Below, one piece after another: positions 36,418-45,331 of a stretch of 64,000 nt of DNA. The DNA is from JABDMH01 sp964428345 (GTDB taxonomy: Bacteria; Bacteroidota; Bacteroidia; Chitinophagales; Saprospiraceae). The notes under the pieces are model-generated. The model had not been told where the DNA came from, made no database searches, and worked only from the letters and a program-made list of their open reading frames with translations. Made by a program: the position numbers and the translations under genes. The stretch covers positions 18,304-82,303 of the forward strand of contig CAYRYD010000025.1 of NCBI GenBank assembly GCA_964428345.1, in the 5' to 3' direction. The number at the start of each line of letters is the position of its first letter. Positions within the stretch are counted from its first letter, which is position 1.

Positions 36418-36768
36418 ATGCAATGTGACGAAGAAAAACAGGAATGGAGACAGGGTTTGTTGGAAAAATATGTCCTGGGTCTCTGCAACGCCTCCGAACG
36501 GAAGGAGGTGGAATCACTGATGCAGCACAATCCAAAAATTGGTCAGCAAATAGCTGGGATGAAGAATGCGGTGCAATGCTACTGTAGTTCTTGTCACGAT
36601 AAACAGGTAACCTCGATTTTACACTCAAAAAAGCCGGATAACAGGCCCTTGTCAGGCTCCGGTCCGGCAAAATTAATCCCGATGTCCTGCGATGCTTCCG
36701 CACCCGGTTTGATCCGGAGATTGCTGCTTCGCTTCAAGTACATTTTTTCACCTCCAGCCAAACACTAA
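36418..36768 (+). CDS. Anti-sigma-factor-like small protein
   Basis: From the ATG at 36418 the protein has 116 residues. The segment LLEKYVLGLCNASERKEVES is the N-terminal anti-sigma pattern common in Bacteroidota (LExYVLGLLSxEExxEVE). The usual membrane helix and periplasmic part do not follow; instead there is a Cys-rich stretch (CYCSSCHDK) and a basic C terminus (RRLLLRFKYIF). No ECF sigma gene is adjacent. It may be a cytosolic regulator or a truncated anti-sigma factor. Confidence 0.5.
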   Translation: MQCDEEKQEWRQGLLEKYVLGLCNASERKEVESLMQHNPKIGQQIAGMKNAVQCYCSSCHDKQVTSILHSKKPDNRPLSGSGPAKLIPMSCDASAPGLIRRLLLRFKYIFSPPAKH

Positions 36769-36895
36769 AGCTTACCTTCAAAGTTAATCACATAGAATGT
36801 ACTGAGCCTTTGGTTTTGATTTCCTTTTCTTTCGTGCTCCGATGAAATCATGTTGGGCATTTTGCTAAATTAGGAAAGTAAAAAAGCTGCATTCA

Positions 36896-38761
36896 ATGAA
36901 CTCACGGATATTACTTCGGATCTCAACGGGTTTATTACTGACTTGTTCATTTCTCTTTCTCCACGGACAACAGACGCAAAGACCACCCCTGCATGCCCGT
37001 CATTGGATGGCGATCACCGGCAAACCGCTGGCGGCTACCTCAGGTGCCACTATTTTTAATCAGGGTGGCAATGCAGTGGATGCTGCCTGTGCCATGCTGG
37101 CCACCACCTGCACCATGTGGGATGTGCTGGCCTGGGGTGGTGAAACCCAGGCACTGATCTACCATCCGGAAACCAGGAAAGTGATTGCCATCAATGCGCT
37201 GGGGGTAGCTCCTACCGGGGCGACACCGGAGTTTTTCCTGGACCAGGGAATGCAATACCCGCCGGAGTATGGTCCATTGGCCGCGGTGACTCCCGGTACT
37301 CCTGGCGGACTATTGACCATGTTGGCTGAATACGGCACCATGAGCCTGGCACAGGTGCTGGCACCAGCGATCGGACTGGCTGCCGGTTATCCGATCGAGG
37401 CCCAGTTATGCCGGAGCATAGAGACTTTTAAAGACACCCTGAAAAAGTGGCCCTATTCGCGCGAAGTCTTTCTTACGCATCCCGGTGATGCCACCGGAGA
37501 AGCGCCTCGTCCCGGTGAAATTTTTGTCCAGCAGGACCTGAAGGAAACCCTGGAGAAAATGGTCGAAGCTGAACAACTGGCACTGAAAGCCGGCAAATCA
37601 CGTAAAGAAGCCATCTATACTGCCTACGATCGTTTTTACCGGGGCGATATCGCTGCAGAGCTGGTACGGGGTACCCGGGAACAGGGAGGACTGATGACCA
37701 TGCAGGACCTGGATCGATGGAAAGTTTACCTGGAGGAACCGGTGATGACCACCTATAAGGACATCGAAGTGTATAAGTTAAATACCTGGGTACAGGGTCC
37801 GGTAATGCTGCAGGCATTGAATATGATCGAAAACTTTGATATGAACTGCCTGAGCTATAATTCGGCCAAATACCTGCATGGTTTGTACCAGGTCATGAAT
37901 CTGTGCTTTGCAGACCGGGATTTTTACTATGGAGATCCCTATTATGAACCGGCCGAGCCGGTACAGGGTCTCTTGTCCAAGGACTATGCCCGTAAACGAG
38001 TCAACGAGATCAACTGGGAGAGTAACGATGAAGAGGCCGGCCCCGGTGATCCGTATCCTTTTGAAGGCAAGACTAATCCCTATAAGACAATCCTGGAGCA
38101 GTGGAACCAGGACCGCCCCATTGGGTATCATCCATCATCTGCTGATCCCGGTGCTGAATTTCCCAACCAGGATTTTTATCTGGGCACGACGTCGATCCAG
38201 GCGGCTGATGCCGAAGGGTGGGTGGTGTCGGTTACGCCCAGTGGCGGCTGGATACCCGCTGTTATTGCCGGGCGAACCGGGATCGGTCTTAGTCAAAGAA
38301 TGCAGAGTTTTGTGCTCCGGGAAAGTGAAAATCCCTATAATGTGCTCGAACCGGGTAAAAGGCCCCGGGCTACCCTCACCCCGAGTATGGCTTTGAAAGA
38401 TGGAAAACCTTATCTGTCTTTTGCTGTGCAGGGTGGTGATAGTCAGGATCAGAATCTGCTGCAGTTTTTCCTGAATATGGTCGAGTTTGGTATGACGGTG
38501 CAGGAAGCGGTGGAAGCAGCCAACATCAACAGCTTTCAGATGCGGGGTTCTTTTGCCGGTCACATTACCGAGCCCGGGGTGATGCTCATCCATGAAAGCA
38601 CCCCGCCCTGGACCCGCAAGGCGCTTCGTAAAATGGGTTACATCTTACGGGTTGAGGATCGCACTTCCGGACCGATCAACGCCATCTTTTTTGATCAGGA
38701 TCATGGTACGATGTGGGGCGGAGCCAGTAATCACGGCGAAGATTATGGCATTGGCTGGTAG
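36896..38761 (+). CDS. Gamma-glutamyltransferase family Ntn-hydrolase
   Basis: A 621-residue exported protein (signal peptide to about residue 25, ending FLHGQQ). The large-subunit start (GMAATSG-like KPLAATSGATIFNQGGNAVDAACAM, given here only as residues 41-65) and the autoprocessing site before a Thr (FYLGTTSIQAADAEG, about residue 432-446) are those of the family; the small subunit carries GKRPRATLTPSM and QGGDSQDQNLLQFF. Such enzymes cleave gamma-glutamyl or related amide bonds in the periplasm, for example in glutathione. The canonical HTTH at the nucleophile is altered to LGTTS, so substrate choice may differ from classical enzymes. Confidence 0.85.
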   Translation: MNSRILLRISTGLLLTCSFLFLHGQQTQRPPLHARHWMAITGKPLAATSGATIFNQGGNAVDAACAMLATTCTMWDVLAWGGETQALIYHPETRKVIAINALGVAPTGATPEFFLDQGMQYPPEYGPLAAVTPGTPGGLLTMLAEYGTMSLAQVLAPAIGLAAGYPIEAQLCRSIETFKDTLKKWPYSREVFLTHPGDATGEAPRPGEIFVQQDLKETLEKMVEAEQLALKAGKSRKEAIYTAYDRFYRGDIAAELVRGTREQGGLMTMQDLDRWKVYLEEPVMTTYKDIEVYKLNTWVQGPVMLQALNMIENFDMNCLSYNSAKYLHGLYQVMNLCFADRDFYYGDPYYEPAEPVQGLLSKDYARKRVNEINWESNDEEAGPGDPYPFEGKTNPYKTILEQWNQDRPIGYHPSSADPGAEFPNQDFYLGTTSIQAADAEGWVVSVTPSGGWIPAVIAGRTGIGLSQRMQSFVLRESENPYNVLEPGKRPRATLTPSMALKDGKPYLSFAVQGGDSQDQNLLQFFLNMVEFGMTVQEAVEAANINSFQMRGSFAGHITEPGVMLIHESTPPWTRKALRKMGYILRVEDRTSGPINAIFFDQDHGTMWGGASNHGEDYGIGW

Positions 38762-38833
38762 TCTTGTTTAACACCTATAACAGAGCAGGCAAATATTGGT
38801 ACCCTAAGTCATTTTTTTTAGTACTCATTCATC

Positions 38834-39826
38834 ATGAATTATCGAAAATTCGGCCATACGGATCTGTTGGTGAGCGAGATCGGCTTTGGAGCCTGGGCGA
38901 TCGGTGGACCCGCTGAAGTGGGGGGTATCCCAATAGGCTGGGGCAATACCGATGACCGGGTTTCGGTCGGGGCTATCCGTCAGGCGCTCGACAAGGGGAT
39001 TAATTTTTTTGATACCGCTGATTTTTACGGGCTGGGTCATTCGGAGGAATTGCTCGGCAAAGAGCTGTCGAAGGAACCGGAAGTGTTGATTGCGACCAAA
39101 GTCGGGCAGAAGAAAAGTGCCGATAACAAAATTCTGATCGACTACACCTACGAGCACATCATCCGGGCCTGTGAAGGAAGTCTGCGCAGGCTGCAAAGAG
39201 ATCATATTGATTATTACCAGCTCCATACCGCCAAGGTGGCTGATCTGGAAGATGGTGCTTGTCTGGCGGCAGTCAATCAGCTCGTAAAAGAAGGGAAAAT
39301 ACGTTACTGGGGAGTCTCGCTCAATACGTTCAATCCGTTTCCCGAAGCCGACTATCTGCTGCAAAATCAGTTGGGTCAGGGATTTCAACTGGTACTCAAT
39401 ATGATCAATCAACTGGCGGTGCCGGTCGTGCAGGATGCCGAGAAACACGGCTTTGGGGTGATTGCCAGGATGCCGCTCCAGTTTGGCCTGCTCACCGGAA
39501 AAATCACTGCGGACAGCACGTTTGACAAAAGCGATCACCGGTCATTTCGACTCACTCCCGAAATTATTGGCCGGACACTCGAAGCGCTCGAACCGGCATG
39601 GACCCTCACGGAAAAGTACGGCACCACCAAACTGGGACTGAGCCTTTCCTATATCCTGAGCTATCCGGGTGTGTCGACGGTGATACCTGGCTTGCGTACC
39701 AAAGAGCAGGTGCAACAAAACGTGGATCAGCTCGTCCATCTGACGGTGGATGACCGTGAATTTTTAGAGGATCTCTTCAGGGAGCGTCTGGAAAGTCTGC
39801 TGCCATTGATGAAAGAAGCCGGTTAG
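38834..39826 (+). CDS. Aldo/keto reductase
   Basis: A 330-residue (beta/alpha)8 oxidoreductase using NADPH. The catalytic tetrad is visible: Asp and Tyr in FFDTADFYGLGHSEELLG (about residues 57-74), Lys in LIATKVGQ and His in DYYQLHTAK. The C-terminal segment PGVSTVIPGLRTKEQVQQNV is the cofactor-binding loop. No signal peptide. It stands alone between the gamma-glutamyltransferase gene and the convergent DUF1080 gene. Substrate unknown. Confidence 0.9.
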   Translation: MNYRKFGHTDLLVSEIGFGAWAIGGPAEVGGIPIGWGNTDDRVSVGAIRQALDKGINFFDTADFYGLGHSEELLGKELSKEPEVLIATKVGQKKSADNKILIDYTYEHIIRACEGSLRRLQRDHIDYYQLHTAKVADLEDGACLAAVNQLVKEGKIRYWGVSLNTFNPFPEADYLLQNQLGQGFQLVLNMINQLAVPVVQDAEKHGFGVIARMPLQFGLLTGKITADSTFDKSDHRSFRLTPEIIGRTLEALEPAWTLTEKYGTTKLGLSLSYILSYPGVSTVIPGLRTKEQVQQNVDQLVHLTVDDREFLEDLFRERLESLLPLMKEAG

Positions 39827-39901
39827 GAACCTGTCAGGCCGGAAACAGGGTTAGGATTAGGCTGATTTTTTACAACCGGATCTGTAATGGCATCAAGGCT
39901 G

Positions 39902-40495
39902 TTACAATTCGGCCAGCATCAGATTGCGGAATTCGATGCTCATCTCCCGGCCCGGATGCAGTTGGATGCCGATCGGACCCATTTCCGAGGCGGTTTCCGA
40001 GGTGTATTGCATGACCTCGGTGCCATTGAGCCAGGCCGTATAGTGATTGCCAACGGCTTTGACCTGAATGGTATTCCAGTCATCCAGCTTGAGTAATTCT
40101 TTTACGCCTTTTGCTTCGACAGGATACCCCTTGCCGGGAATGTAGGGTGAGCAGGTCATATCCCGCTTCAGGGAACCGGAAATACCGATCTGAATCTGAT
40201 CGTGTTCTCCCCGGATAAAAAAGCCGGAGTCAACCGTTCCTTTCCCAAATTTGAAATCAGCCCGGATGATGAAATCTTTATACGATTTCGCGGTCCATAA
40301 ATTGCTGCCTTTTTGCTCCGGGTCGTTAGAGACACTCAAAATTCCATCCTGCACAGACCACCAGACATTGCCTTCGGGCTCTACCCAACCCTTGAAATTG
40401 CGACCATTAAAAATCGATTTCAGCTTGGGATCGGGCTGAGCAAATCCGGAAAACTGAAGAAAGGCCAATGCTATTATCAGGTATTTGATCATCAT
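39902..40495 (-). CDS. Secreted DUF1080 (3-keto-disaccharide hydrolase-type) protein
   Basis: I use the ATG at 40495 (197 residues) since it gives a neat Sec signal (MMIKYLIIALAFLQFSGFAQ); a longer frame to 40531 has no conserved sequence. The body is one concanavalin-like beta-sandwich with the family marks SIFNGRNFKGWVEP, SGFFIRGEHDQIQIG and DDWNTIQVKAVGNHYTAWLN. Members have been found to hydrolyse 3-keto-glycosides or bind sugars. It is monocistronic here. Confidence 0.85.
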   Translation of the reverse strand: MMIKYLIIALAFLQFSGFAQPDPKLKSIFNGRNFKGWVEPEGNVWWSVQDGILSVSNDPEQKGSNLWTAKSYKDFIIRADFKFGKGTVDSGFFIRGEHDQIQIGISGSLKRDMTCSPYIPGKGYPVEAKGVKELLKLDDWNTIQVKAVGNHYTAWLNGTEVMQYTSETASEMGPIGIQLHPGREMSIEFRNLMLAEL

Positions 40496-40639
40496 TTGTG
40501 GTTTCGTATGACTATGGTATCCAAGATACAATTTTTCCAGACTGTTGGTTTGAGGCCGGGGATTTGATTATGGTTCCCGTATGAAAGATAACACCGGATT
40601 TTCCATGTCCCGGGTGCCGGACCTGGTAAGCGATCCTGC

Positions 40640-42181
40640 CTATTGCTTCAATGAAGTGGTGAGGATGGCTTCAAAAATCTCCAGGGCTTTCTGGAGATGA
40701 CCGATCCGCATATTTTCATTGGGGCTGTGCTGATTATTGTCGGCATTGACCATGGGTACAATGACAGCCGGTATCTGCAATGTCGAAATAAACGCGGCTA
40801 CGGGTACCGTGCCCCCCATCATCCGGATCCGGATAGGATCCTTGCCCGATTGCCGGCTTAAAGCCTCTGACAACCAGGTTCCGGCTGGTGACGACATGGG
40901 TGTCCGGAAGGCCAGCGTCGGCTCTCCGGCATTGAAATAGGCAATTTTGGGATAGGTCAACCGTTCCTCCCTGGTTGGTTCATGATCGACAAGGTAGTAA
41001 CCCTGATCCTGAATGTGATGGCTGATCAGGTTGGTCAGCCGGATGGGATCGCTTTCAGGAACCAGCCGGATATCGAGGGCAGCCGTTGCGTAGTCCGGCA
41101 CGATGGTACGGGCCTGATTGCCAACCCATCCGGAAAGAATGCCCCGGGCATTGAGGGAAGGATACTGTAACGACTCCTGGTAGTTGGCGCCCACTTTTTC
41201 CGGTTCGGCGATCTGGAGCAGGTTCATGATTTGTCCGGGATCATCCGGCACCTGCTCCATGATGAACTTGTCTGACGGATCAATAGTCACCCCATCGTAA
41301 TAACCGGGTATTATCACTCTGCCTTCATCATCTTTCATACTGGCCAGGAGCCGGGCCAGCCTGAAAACCGGGTTGGGAGCATAATTGCCATAATGACCGC
41401 TATGCTGGGGTGTTATGGGCCCGTATACGGTCAGATCAACCCGCATATTTCCCCGGCAGCCGAAGATCAGGGTAGGCTCTCCCGAAATATGGACCGGGCC
41501 GTCGTTAATGATCAATACATCAGCTTGAAGCAGTTCCCGGTATTTCCGGACCGCTTCGGCTAATGAAGGACTGCCCAGCTCTTCTTCGGCATCCAGCAGA
41601 ACCTTGATATTGAATGCGGGTACCCGTGCGGTTTCTAAGAGCCGGTCAAGAGCATGCAGAAAAGCGACAATCGGCGCTTTATCATCCGCGACCGAGCGTC
41701 CAAAAAGACGCCATTCGGGATTCACTTCCTGTCTGAGTCGGTCCCAATCTATGGTCCTCCAACCCGATACGGCGGCGCTATCCCGGGTCTTTAGTACAAC
41801 CTGAAATGGATTTTCCTGGTACCATTTGGAAGGATCGACTGCCTGACCATCCAGATGCATGTAGAAAAGGATGGCCGGCAGGTCAGGGGCAATGACTTTT
41901 TCGGCATAGAATAATGGGTTACCAGTGGTGGTTAGTATTTGGGTCTGCAGACCTCTGCGGGCAAAAGCAGCTTCTGCCCAGCCAATATTTTTCCGAATAT
42001 TTTCCTGGTCGAGCCCATGATTTGGGATGCTGACAAAGTCTCTGAGCTCCTCAATCAGGGTCAGCAGATTTGGACCAGAATCCTGTCCCAGGCTGTATTG
42101 AAAATGAACAAGTAGAAGACTTGCCAACAACCATGTGACGATCGGGCGAAAGGAGGTCAGTAGATCAATGAATCCATGCAT
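40640..42181 (-). CDS. Exported M20-family metallopeptidase
   Basis: A 513-residue protein with a signal peptide (to about residue 32, ending FQYSLGQD). The di-zinc site of M20 peptidases is visible: FYMHLDGQAVD (His and Asp), SVADDKAP (bridging Asp), LDAEEELGSPS (catalytic Glu pair). A dimerisation domain lies at about residues 240-390 and the last His ligand near the C terminus. It is likely a periplasmic di- or aminopeptidase, or amidohydrolase. Transcribed divergently from lpxH. Confidence 0.85.
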   Translation of the reverse strand: MHGFIDLLTSFRPIVTWLLASLLLVHFQYSLGQDSGPNLLTLIEELRDFVSIPNHGLDQENIRKNIGWAEAAFARRGLQTQILTTTGNPLFYAEKVIAPDLPAILFYMHLDGQAVDPSKWYQENPFQVVLKTRDSAAVSGWRTIDWDRLRQEVNPEWRLFGRSVADDKAPIVAFLHALDRLLETARVPAFNIKVLLDAEEELGSPSLAEAVRKYRELLQADVLIINDGPVHISGEPTLIFGCRGNMRVDLTVYGPITPQHSGHYGNYAPNPVFRLARLLASMKDDEGRVIIPGYYDGVTIDPSDKFIMEQVPDDPGQIMNLLQIAEPEKVGANYQESLQYPSLNARGILSGWVGNQARTIVPDYATAALDIRLVPESDPIRLTNLISHHIQDQGYYLVDHEPTREERLTYPKIAYFNAGEPTLAFRTPMSSPAGTWLSEALSRQSGKDPIRIRMMGGTVPVAAFISTLQIPAVIVPMVNADNNQHSPNENMRIGHLQKALEIFEAILTTSLKQ

Positions 42182-42302
42182 CGTGATTCCTGCTGGTGAA
42201 TGGTGGAAAGTTAAGGATTCATCCGTGATAACCGGGATTTGCGCTTATCGAAATATCCGGGTACTTCCACACCCGGGTGCAAAAACCTATCTTCGGGCAC
42301 CG

Positions 42303-43070
42303 ATGTCGAAGATCTATTTTGCCTCAGACTTTCATTTGGGTATCGATGCCCGGTTGACTTCTGTTGAACGGGAAGCTCAGATCGTTCGATGGCTGGAGAT
42401 GATCCGGGTGGATGCCCTTGCGATTTATCTGGTCGGTGATTTGTTTGATTTTTGGTTTGAATACCGCTCGGTAGTTCCCCGTGGACACGTCCGGTTTTTA
42501 GGCAAACTGGCTGAAGTAGCCGACGCAGGTATCCAACTGCATGTCTTTACCGGTAATCACGACATGTGGATGTCCGAATACCTGGAAAAGGAGATCGGCG
42601 CCACCCTTCACCGGCAGCCGGTCATTCAGGAATGGATGGGCAAAAAGTTTCTGATCGGGCATGGTGATGGCCTTGGTCCGGGTGATCACGGTTATAAATT
42701 CATCAAGAAAGTCTTTGCCAGTCCGGTCAGTCAATGGTTTTATGCCCTGCTGCACCCGGATCTTGCCTTCAAAATGGCCAACTTCTGGAGTGGCAGGAGC
42801 CGTGACAACGCAGCAGATAAAGATCGGTGGCTGGGTAAGGAAAACGAGTGGCTGGTTCAGTATGCCAATGAGATCATTCGTGAGACAGAGCTGGATTACC
42901 TCATTTTTGGTCACCGGCACCTGGTGATCGATTGTACCCTGGACAATAAAACCAGCCGGTATATCAATCTGGGTGACTGGTTATCCTTCAATTCCTATGC
43001 GGTTTTTGACGGATCAGACCTCAAAATTCGTTTCTTTGAAAATGAAGGAGCATCGGCTATCGTGGTTTAG
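42303..43070 (+). CDS. lpxH: UDP-2,3-diacylglucosamine diphosphatase-like phosphoesterase
   Basis: From the ATG at 42303 the protein has 255 residues; the longer frame from 42135 mostly overlaps the promoter and start of the M20 gene. All calcineurin-type metal motifs are present: SDFHLG (8-13), GDLFDFWFE (45-53), GNHDMW (84-89), HGDG and FGHRH. In lipid A synthesis LpxH splits UDP-2,3-diacylglucosamine to lipid X and UMP at the inner membrane. The length and the DFWFE motif fit LpxH well. The next gene starts inside its last 29 bases. Confidence 0.85.
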   Translation: MSKIYFASDFHLGIDARLTSVEREAQIVRWLEMIRVDALAIYLVGDLFDFWFEYRSVVPRGHVRFLGKLAEVADAGIQLHVFTGNHDMWMSEYLEKEIGATLHRQPVIQEWMGKKFLIGHGDGLGPGDHGYKFIKKVFASPVSQWFYALLHPDLAFKMANFWSGRSRDNAADKDRWLGKENEWLVQYANEIIRETELDYLIFGHRHLVIDCTLDNKTSRYINLGDWLSFNSYAVFDGSDLKIRFFENEGASAIVV

Positions 43071-43875
43071 TTTATTGGGTCTGCTGGGTTTGCTCACCTG
43101 CACCACTATCCGGTCTGGTGGTCAGATTACCACTGCCGGACAAAGGGAAATTGCCTTTCATACTGCGGTAACGGATCAGTTGGGGAATCTGTATTACGCC
43201 TATAACGGCAATGAAATCATCAAGGAAGATCCCACCGGAAAACAGGTCGGCTATTTTTCGAATAATCAGCTGGGTAATGTCGGGATCATCGACGCCACCA
43301 GCCCGCTTAAAGTACTTGTGTTTTATCCGGCATTTAATACTGGTATAGTCCTCGACCGGCGTCTTTTGGAGACCAGTCGCTTCAATCTGATCGAACCGGG
43401 TTTTGGTGAAATTGACCTGGTTGCTTTTTCCAGGGACGGAACGATCTGGATTTTCGATGACCATGAACAACGGCTTTACAGGATTAGTCAGCAGGGAGAA
43501 CTTATCCAGAAAGGAGAGGACCTCCGGTTGATTTTCAACGAGCGGTTGCAGCCGGTAAAAATGGTGGAGGCCGGAGGATTTCTGTATCTGGGAATTCCTG
43601 GGAGGGGTTTATTGGTTTTCGATCTTTTCGGGCAATACAAGTCTCAGCTGTTACAGCCCGGTATTGTAGATTTTCAGATTATTGAAGACCAGTCGGTGGC
43701 ATTTGTTGAAGAAAAGATGCTCAGGGTGATCCAGCTGCAAACTTTTGAGGAAAGACAATATCCGTTGCCGGATCTTCCCGGTGATGGAAAGATTCTGCTG
43801 ACCAGACATCAATGGATCCGGGTTACTTCTTCCTCGATTGAGCGGCAACCCTTAAGTGACTTGATCAGAGAATAA
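43042..43875 (+). CDS. Exported beta-propeller protein overlapping lpxH
   Basis: From the ATG at 43042 the protein has 277 residues and a signal peptide (SWFSLLGLLGLLTCTTI; Cys at about 19 may be acylated). The rest resembles an NHL-like propeller: VTDQLGNLYYAYNGNEIIKE, FSRDGTIWIFDDHEQRLYRI, GFLYLGIPGRGLLVFDLFGQ. It overlaps lpxH by 29 bases, which suggests co-translation. No enzymatic motif; unlike the island paralogues it lacks the GxGPGE element. Role unknown. Confidence 0.75.
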   Translation: MKEHRLSWFSLLGLLGLLTCTTIRSGGQITTAGQREIAFHTAVTDQLGNLYYAYNGNEIIKEDPTGKQVGYFSNNQLGNVGIIDATSPLKVLVFYPAFNTGIVLDRRLLETSRFNLIEPGFGEIDLVAFSRDGTIWIFDDHEQRLYRISQQGELIQKGEDLRLIFNERLQPVKMVEAGGFLYLGIPGRGLLVFDLFGQYKSQLLQPGIVDFQIIEDQSVAFVEEKMLRVIQLQTFEERQYPLPDLPGDGKILLTRHQWIRVTSSSIERQPLSDLIRE

Positions 43876-43890
43876 TGAATCCATTCTCTA

Positions 43891-43921
43891 AGATCAGCAA
43901 GCCCGGAGGGATTGCTGATCT
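43891..43921. terminator. Perfect 10-bp hairpin between convergent genes
   Basis: AGATCAGCAA (43891-43900) and TTGCTGATCT (43912-43921) pair perfectly around an 11-base loop. It lies 16 bases after the stop of the propeller gene and before the convergent frr gene, so it may stop transcription from both sides. There is no T-run. Confidence 0.5.
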
Positions 43922-43932
43922 GGTGTTGTTTC

Positions 43933-43954
43933 CGGCGATTAAAATCGCCGCTCC
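43933..43954 (-). repeat. Dispersed palindrome, copy A
   Basis: CGGCGATT-AA-AATCGCCG is a perfect palindrome at 43933-43950; together with the flanking CTCC it matches, over 21 bases and in inverse orientation, the sequence at 62781-62801. Both copies are intergenic and near gene ends. It looks like a REP-like genome-wide repeat. Confidence 0.7.
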
Positions 43955-43960
43955 ATAGAC

Positions 43961-43997
43961 CAATTCAACAATTCAACGATTCAACAATTAAACAATC
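43961..43997. repeat. ATTCAACA-type low-complexity repeat
   Basis: About four degenerate copies of an 8-base unit (ATTCAACA/G) lie directly behind the frr stop codon. TTCAACAATTCAACGA (43964-43979) recurs exactly at 56004-56019, also directly downstream of a minus-strand gene. Confidence 0.6.
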
Positions 43998-44000
43998 AGT

Positions 44001-44567
44001 CTAGACGGTCATGATGTCTTTTTCCTTGACTTCCACCACGTGGTCGATTTTCTCCGAGTAGTCATGGACCAGCTTGTCTACTTCTTCTTCCCGCCGTTTT
44101 CCGGCATCTTCAGGGTATCCGTCTTTAACGGCTTTTTTGATGGCATCCATGGCTTTATGCCGGCTGGATCGGAGACTGATCTTGCATTCTTCACCCAATT
44201 GCTTGGCTTGTTTGACCAGCTGCTTTCTTCTTTCTTCGGTGAGTGGTGGAATATTAATGCGGATTATCTCACCGTCATTCATTGGGGTGAGTCCGAGGTT
44301 AGCGGCAAAAATCGATTGCTCAATGGTTGCCAGCATTTTTTTCTCCCACGGCTGAATGGTGATCGTCCGGGCATCCGAAGTGGCGACATTGGCTACCTGA
44401 TTGAGCGGAGTCGGACTGCCATAATATTCAACAAGCAGGCCATTCAACATCGCCGGTGAAGCTTTTCCGGTTCTGATTTTGACCAGTTCATTGTTGAGAT
44501 GTTCCAGCGCATGATCCATGCCCTCCCGGGCAATTTCTATCGCCATATTAACCTCTTCCGAAACCAT
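44001..44567 (-). CDS. frr: Ribosome recycling factor
   Basis: A 188-residue protein of normal length. The first helix (MDHALEHLNNELVKIRTGKA), the loop around LVEYYGSPTPLNQVANV and the C-terminal helix (RREEEVDKLVHDYSEKIDHV) are those of RRF, which splits the ribosome with EF-G after termination. The start at 44567 is in line with homologues; the ATG at 44546 would shorten helix 1. Confidence 0.97.
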   Translation of the reverse strand: MVSEEVNMAIEIAREGMDHALEHLNNELVKIRTGKASPAMLNGLLVEYYGSPTPLNQVANVATSDARTITIQPWEKKMLATIEQSIFAANLGLTPMNDGEIIRINIPPLTEERRKQLVKQAKQLGEECKISLRSSRHKAMDAIKKAVKDGYPEDAGKRREEEVDKLVHDYSEKIDHVVEVKEKDIMTV

Positions 44568-44620
44568 ATTCAGTAAGATTTAAAAGCGCAGTGAAGTTAA
44601 GGAATTATTTTTTAGTACCC

Positions 44621-45319
44621 CTAATCGCGCAGCCGGGTAATCAGATAAAGCAACATCACCAGCGCTGAAAGGGCAGCGGCTACGTAGGTCATGGCAGCCC
44701 ATTTTAGGGCGTCTTTGGCGCCTTCGTATTCGGCCCCCGAGGCGGTACCTGTCTGATCCATCCAGACCAATGCTCTTTTACTGGCATCAAATTCGACGGG
44801 CAAGGTAATGAAGCTAAACAAAGCCGTTATTCCAAAGGCAGCGATGGTGATCATGATCAGGGTATTACTGCCACTGAAACCGGCTCCAAAACCACCCAAA
44901 GCGAGCAACAAGAGCCATTGCTGCAACTGAGCGGAAATTTTAACCAGGGGAACGATGCCGGAGCGCAGTTTAAGCATCGGGTATTCCGTGGCATGTTGCA
45001 CCGCATGACCACATTCGTGAGCCGCAACCGCCATGGCCGCCACTGACCTTCCATGATAGACGTCACTGGACAGCGCTACGGTCTTGTTGGCTGGATTATA
45101 GTGGTCGGTCAATACACCCTGTGCTTCAATGACCTGAACATCCGAAATGCCATAGTTTGCCAGCATGGTCTGGGCAACTTCTCTCCCGGAGAGACGACCC
45201 CGGCTGGGAATCTGGCTGTAGTGCGCAAATTTATTTCTTAACCGGCCACTTACGGCCATGCCAATCAGGCTCATAAGGCCGGCAATCAACATATACCCTA
45301 AATATCCTGAACTCATCAT
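44621..45319 (-). CDS. YugP-type membrane zinc metallopeptidase
   Basis: A 232-residue inner-membrane protein of the Zn_peptidase_2 family. A first helix at the N terminus, then the zinc site AAHECGHAVQHA (about residues 94-105; Glu is catalytic), followed by two helices and the family's DASKRAL motif with a final helix ALSALVMLLYLITRL. Substrates are not known. It ends 12 bases from serS's downstream side, on the same strand, so it may be co-transcribed with serS. Confidence 0.9.
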   Translation of the reverse strand: MMSSGYLGYMLIAGLMSLIGMAVSGRLRNKFAHYSQIPSRGRLSGREVAQTMLANYGISDVQVIEAQGVLTDHYNPANKTVALSSDVYHGRSVAAMAVAAHECGHAVQHATEYPMLKLRSGIVPLVKISAQLQQWLLLLALGGFGAGFSGSNTLIMITIAAFGITALFSFITLPVEFDASKRALVWMDQTGTASGAEYEGAKDALKWAAMTYVAAALSALVMLLYLITRLRD

Positions 45320-45331
45320 ATGTGTTAATTT

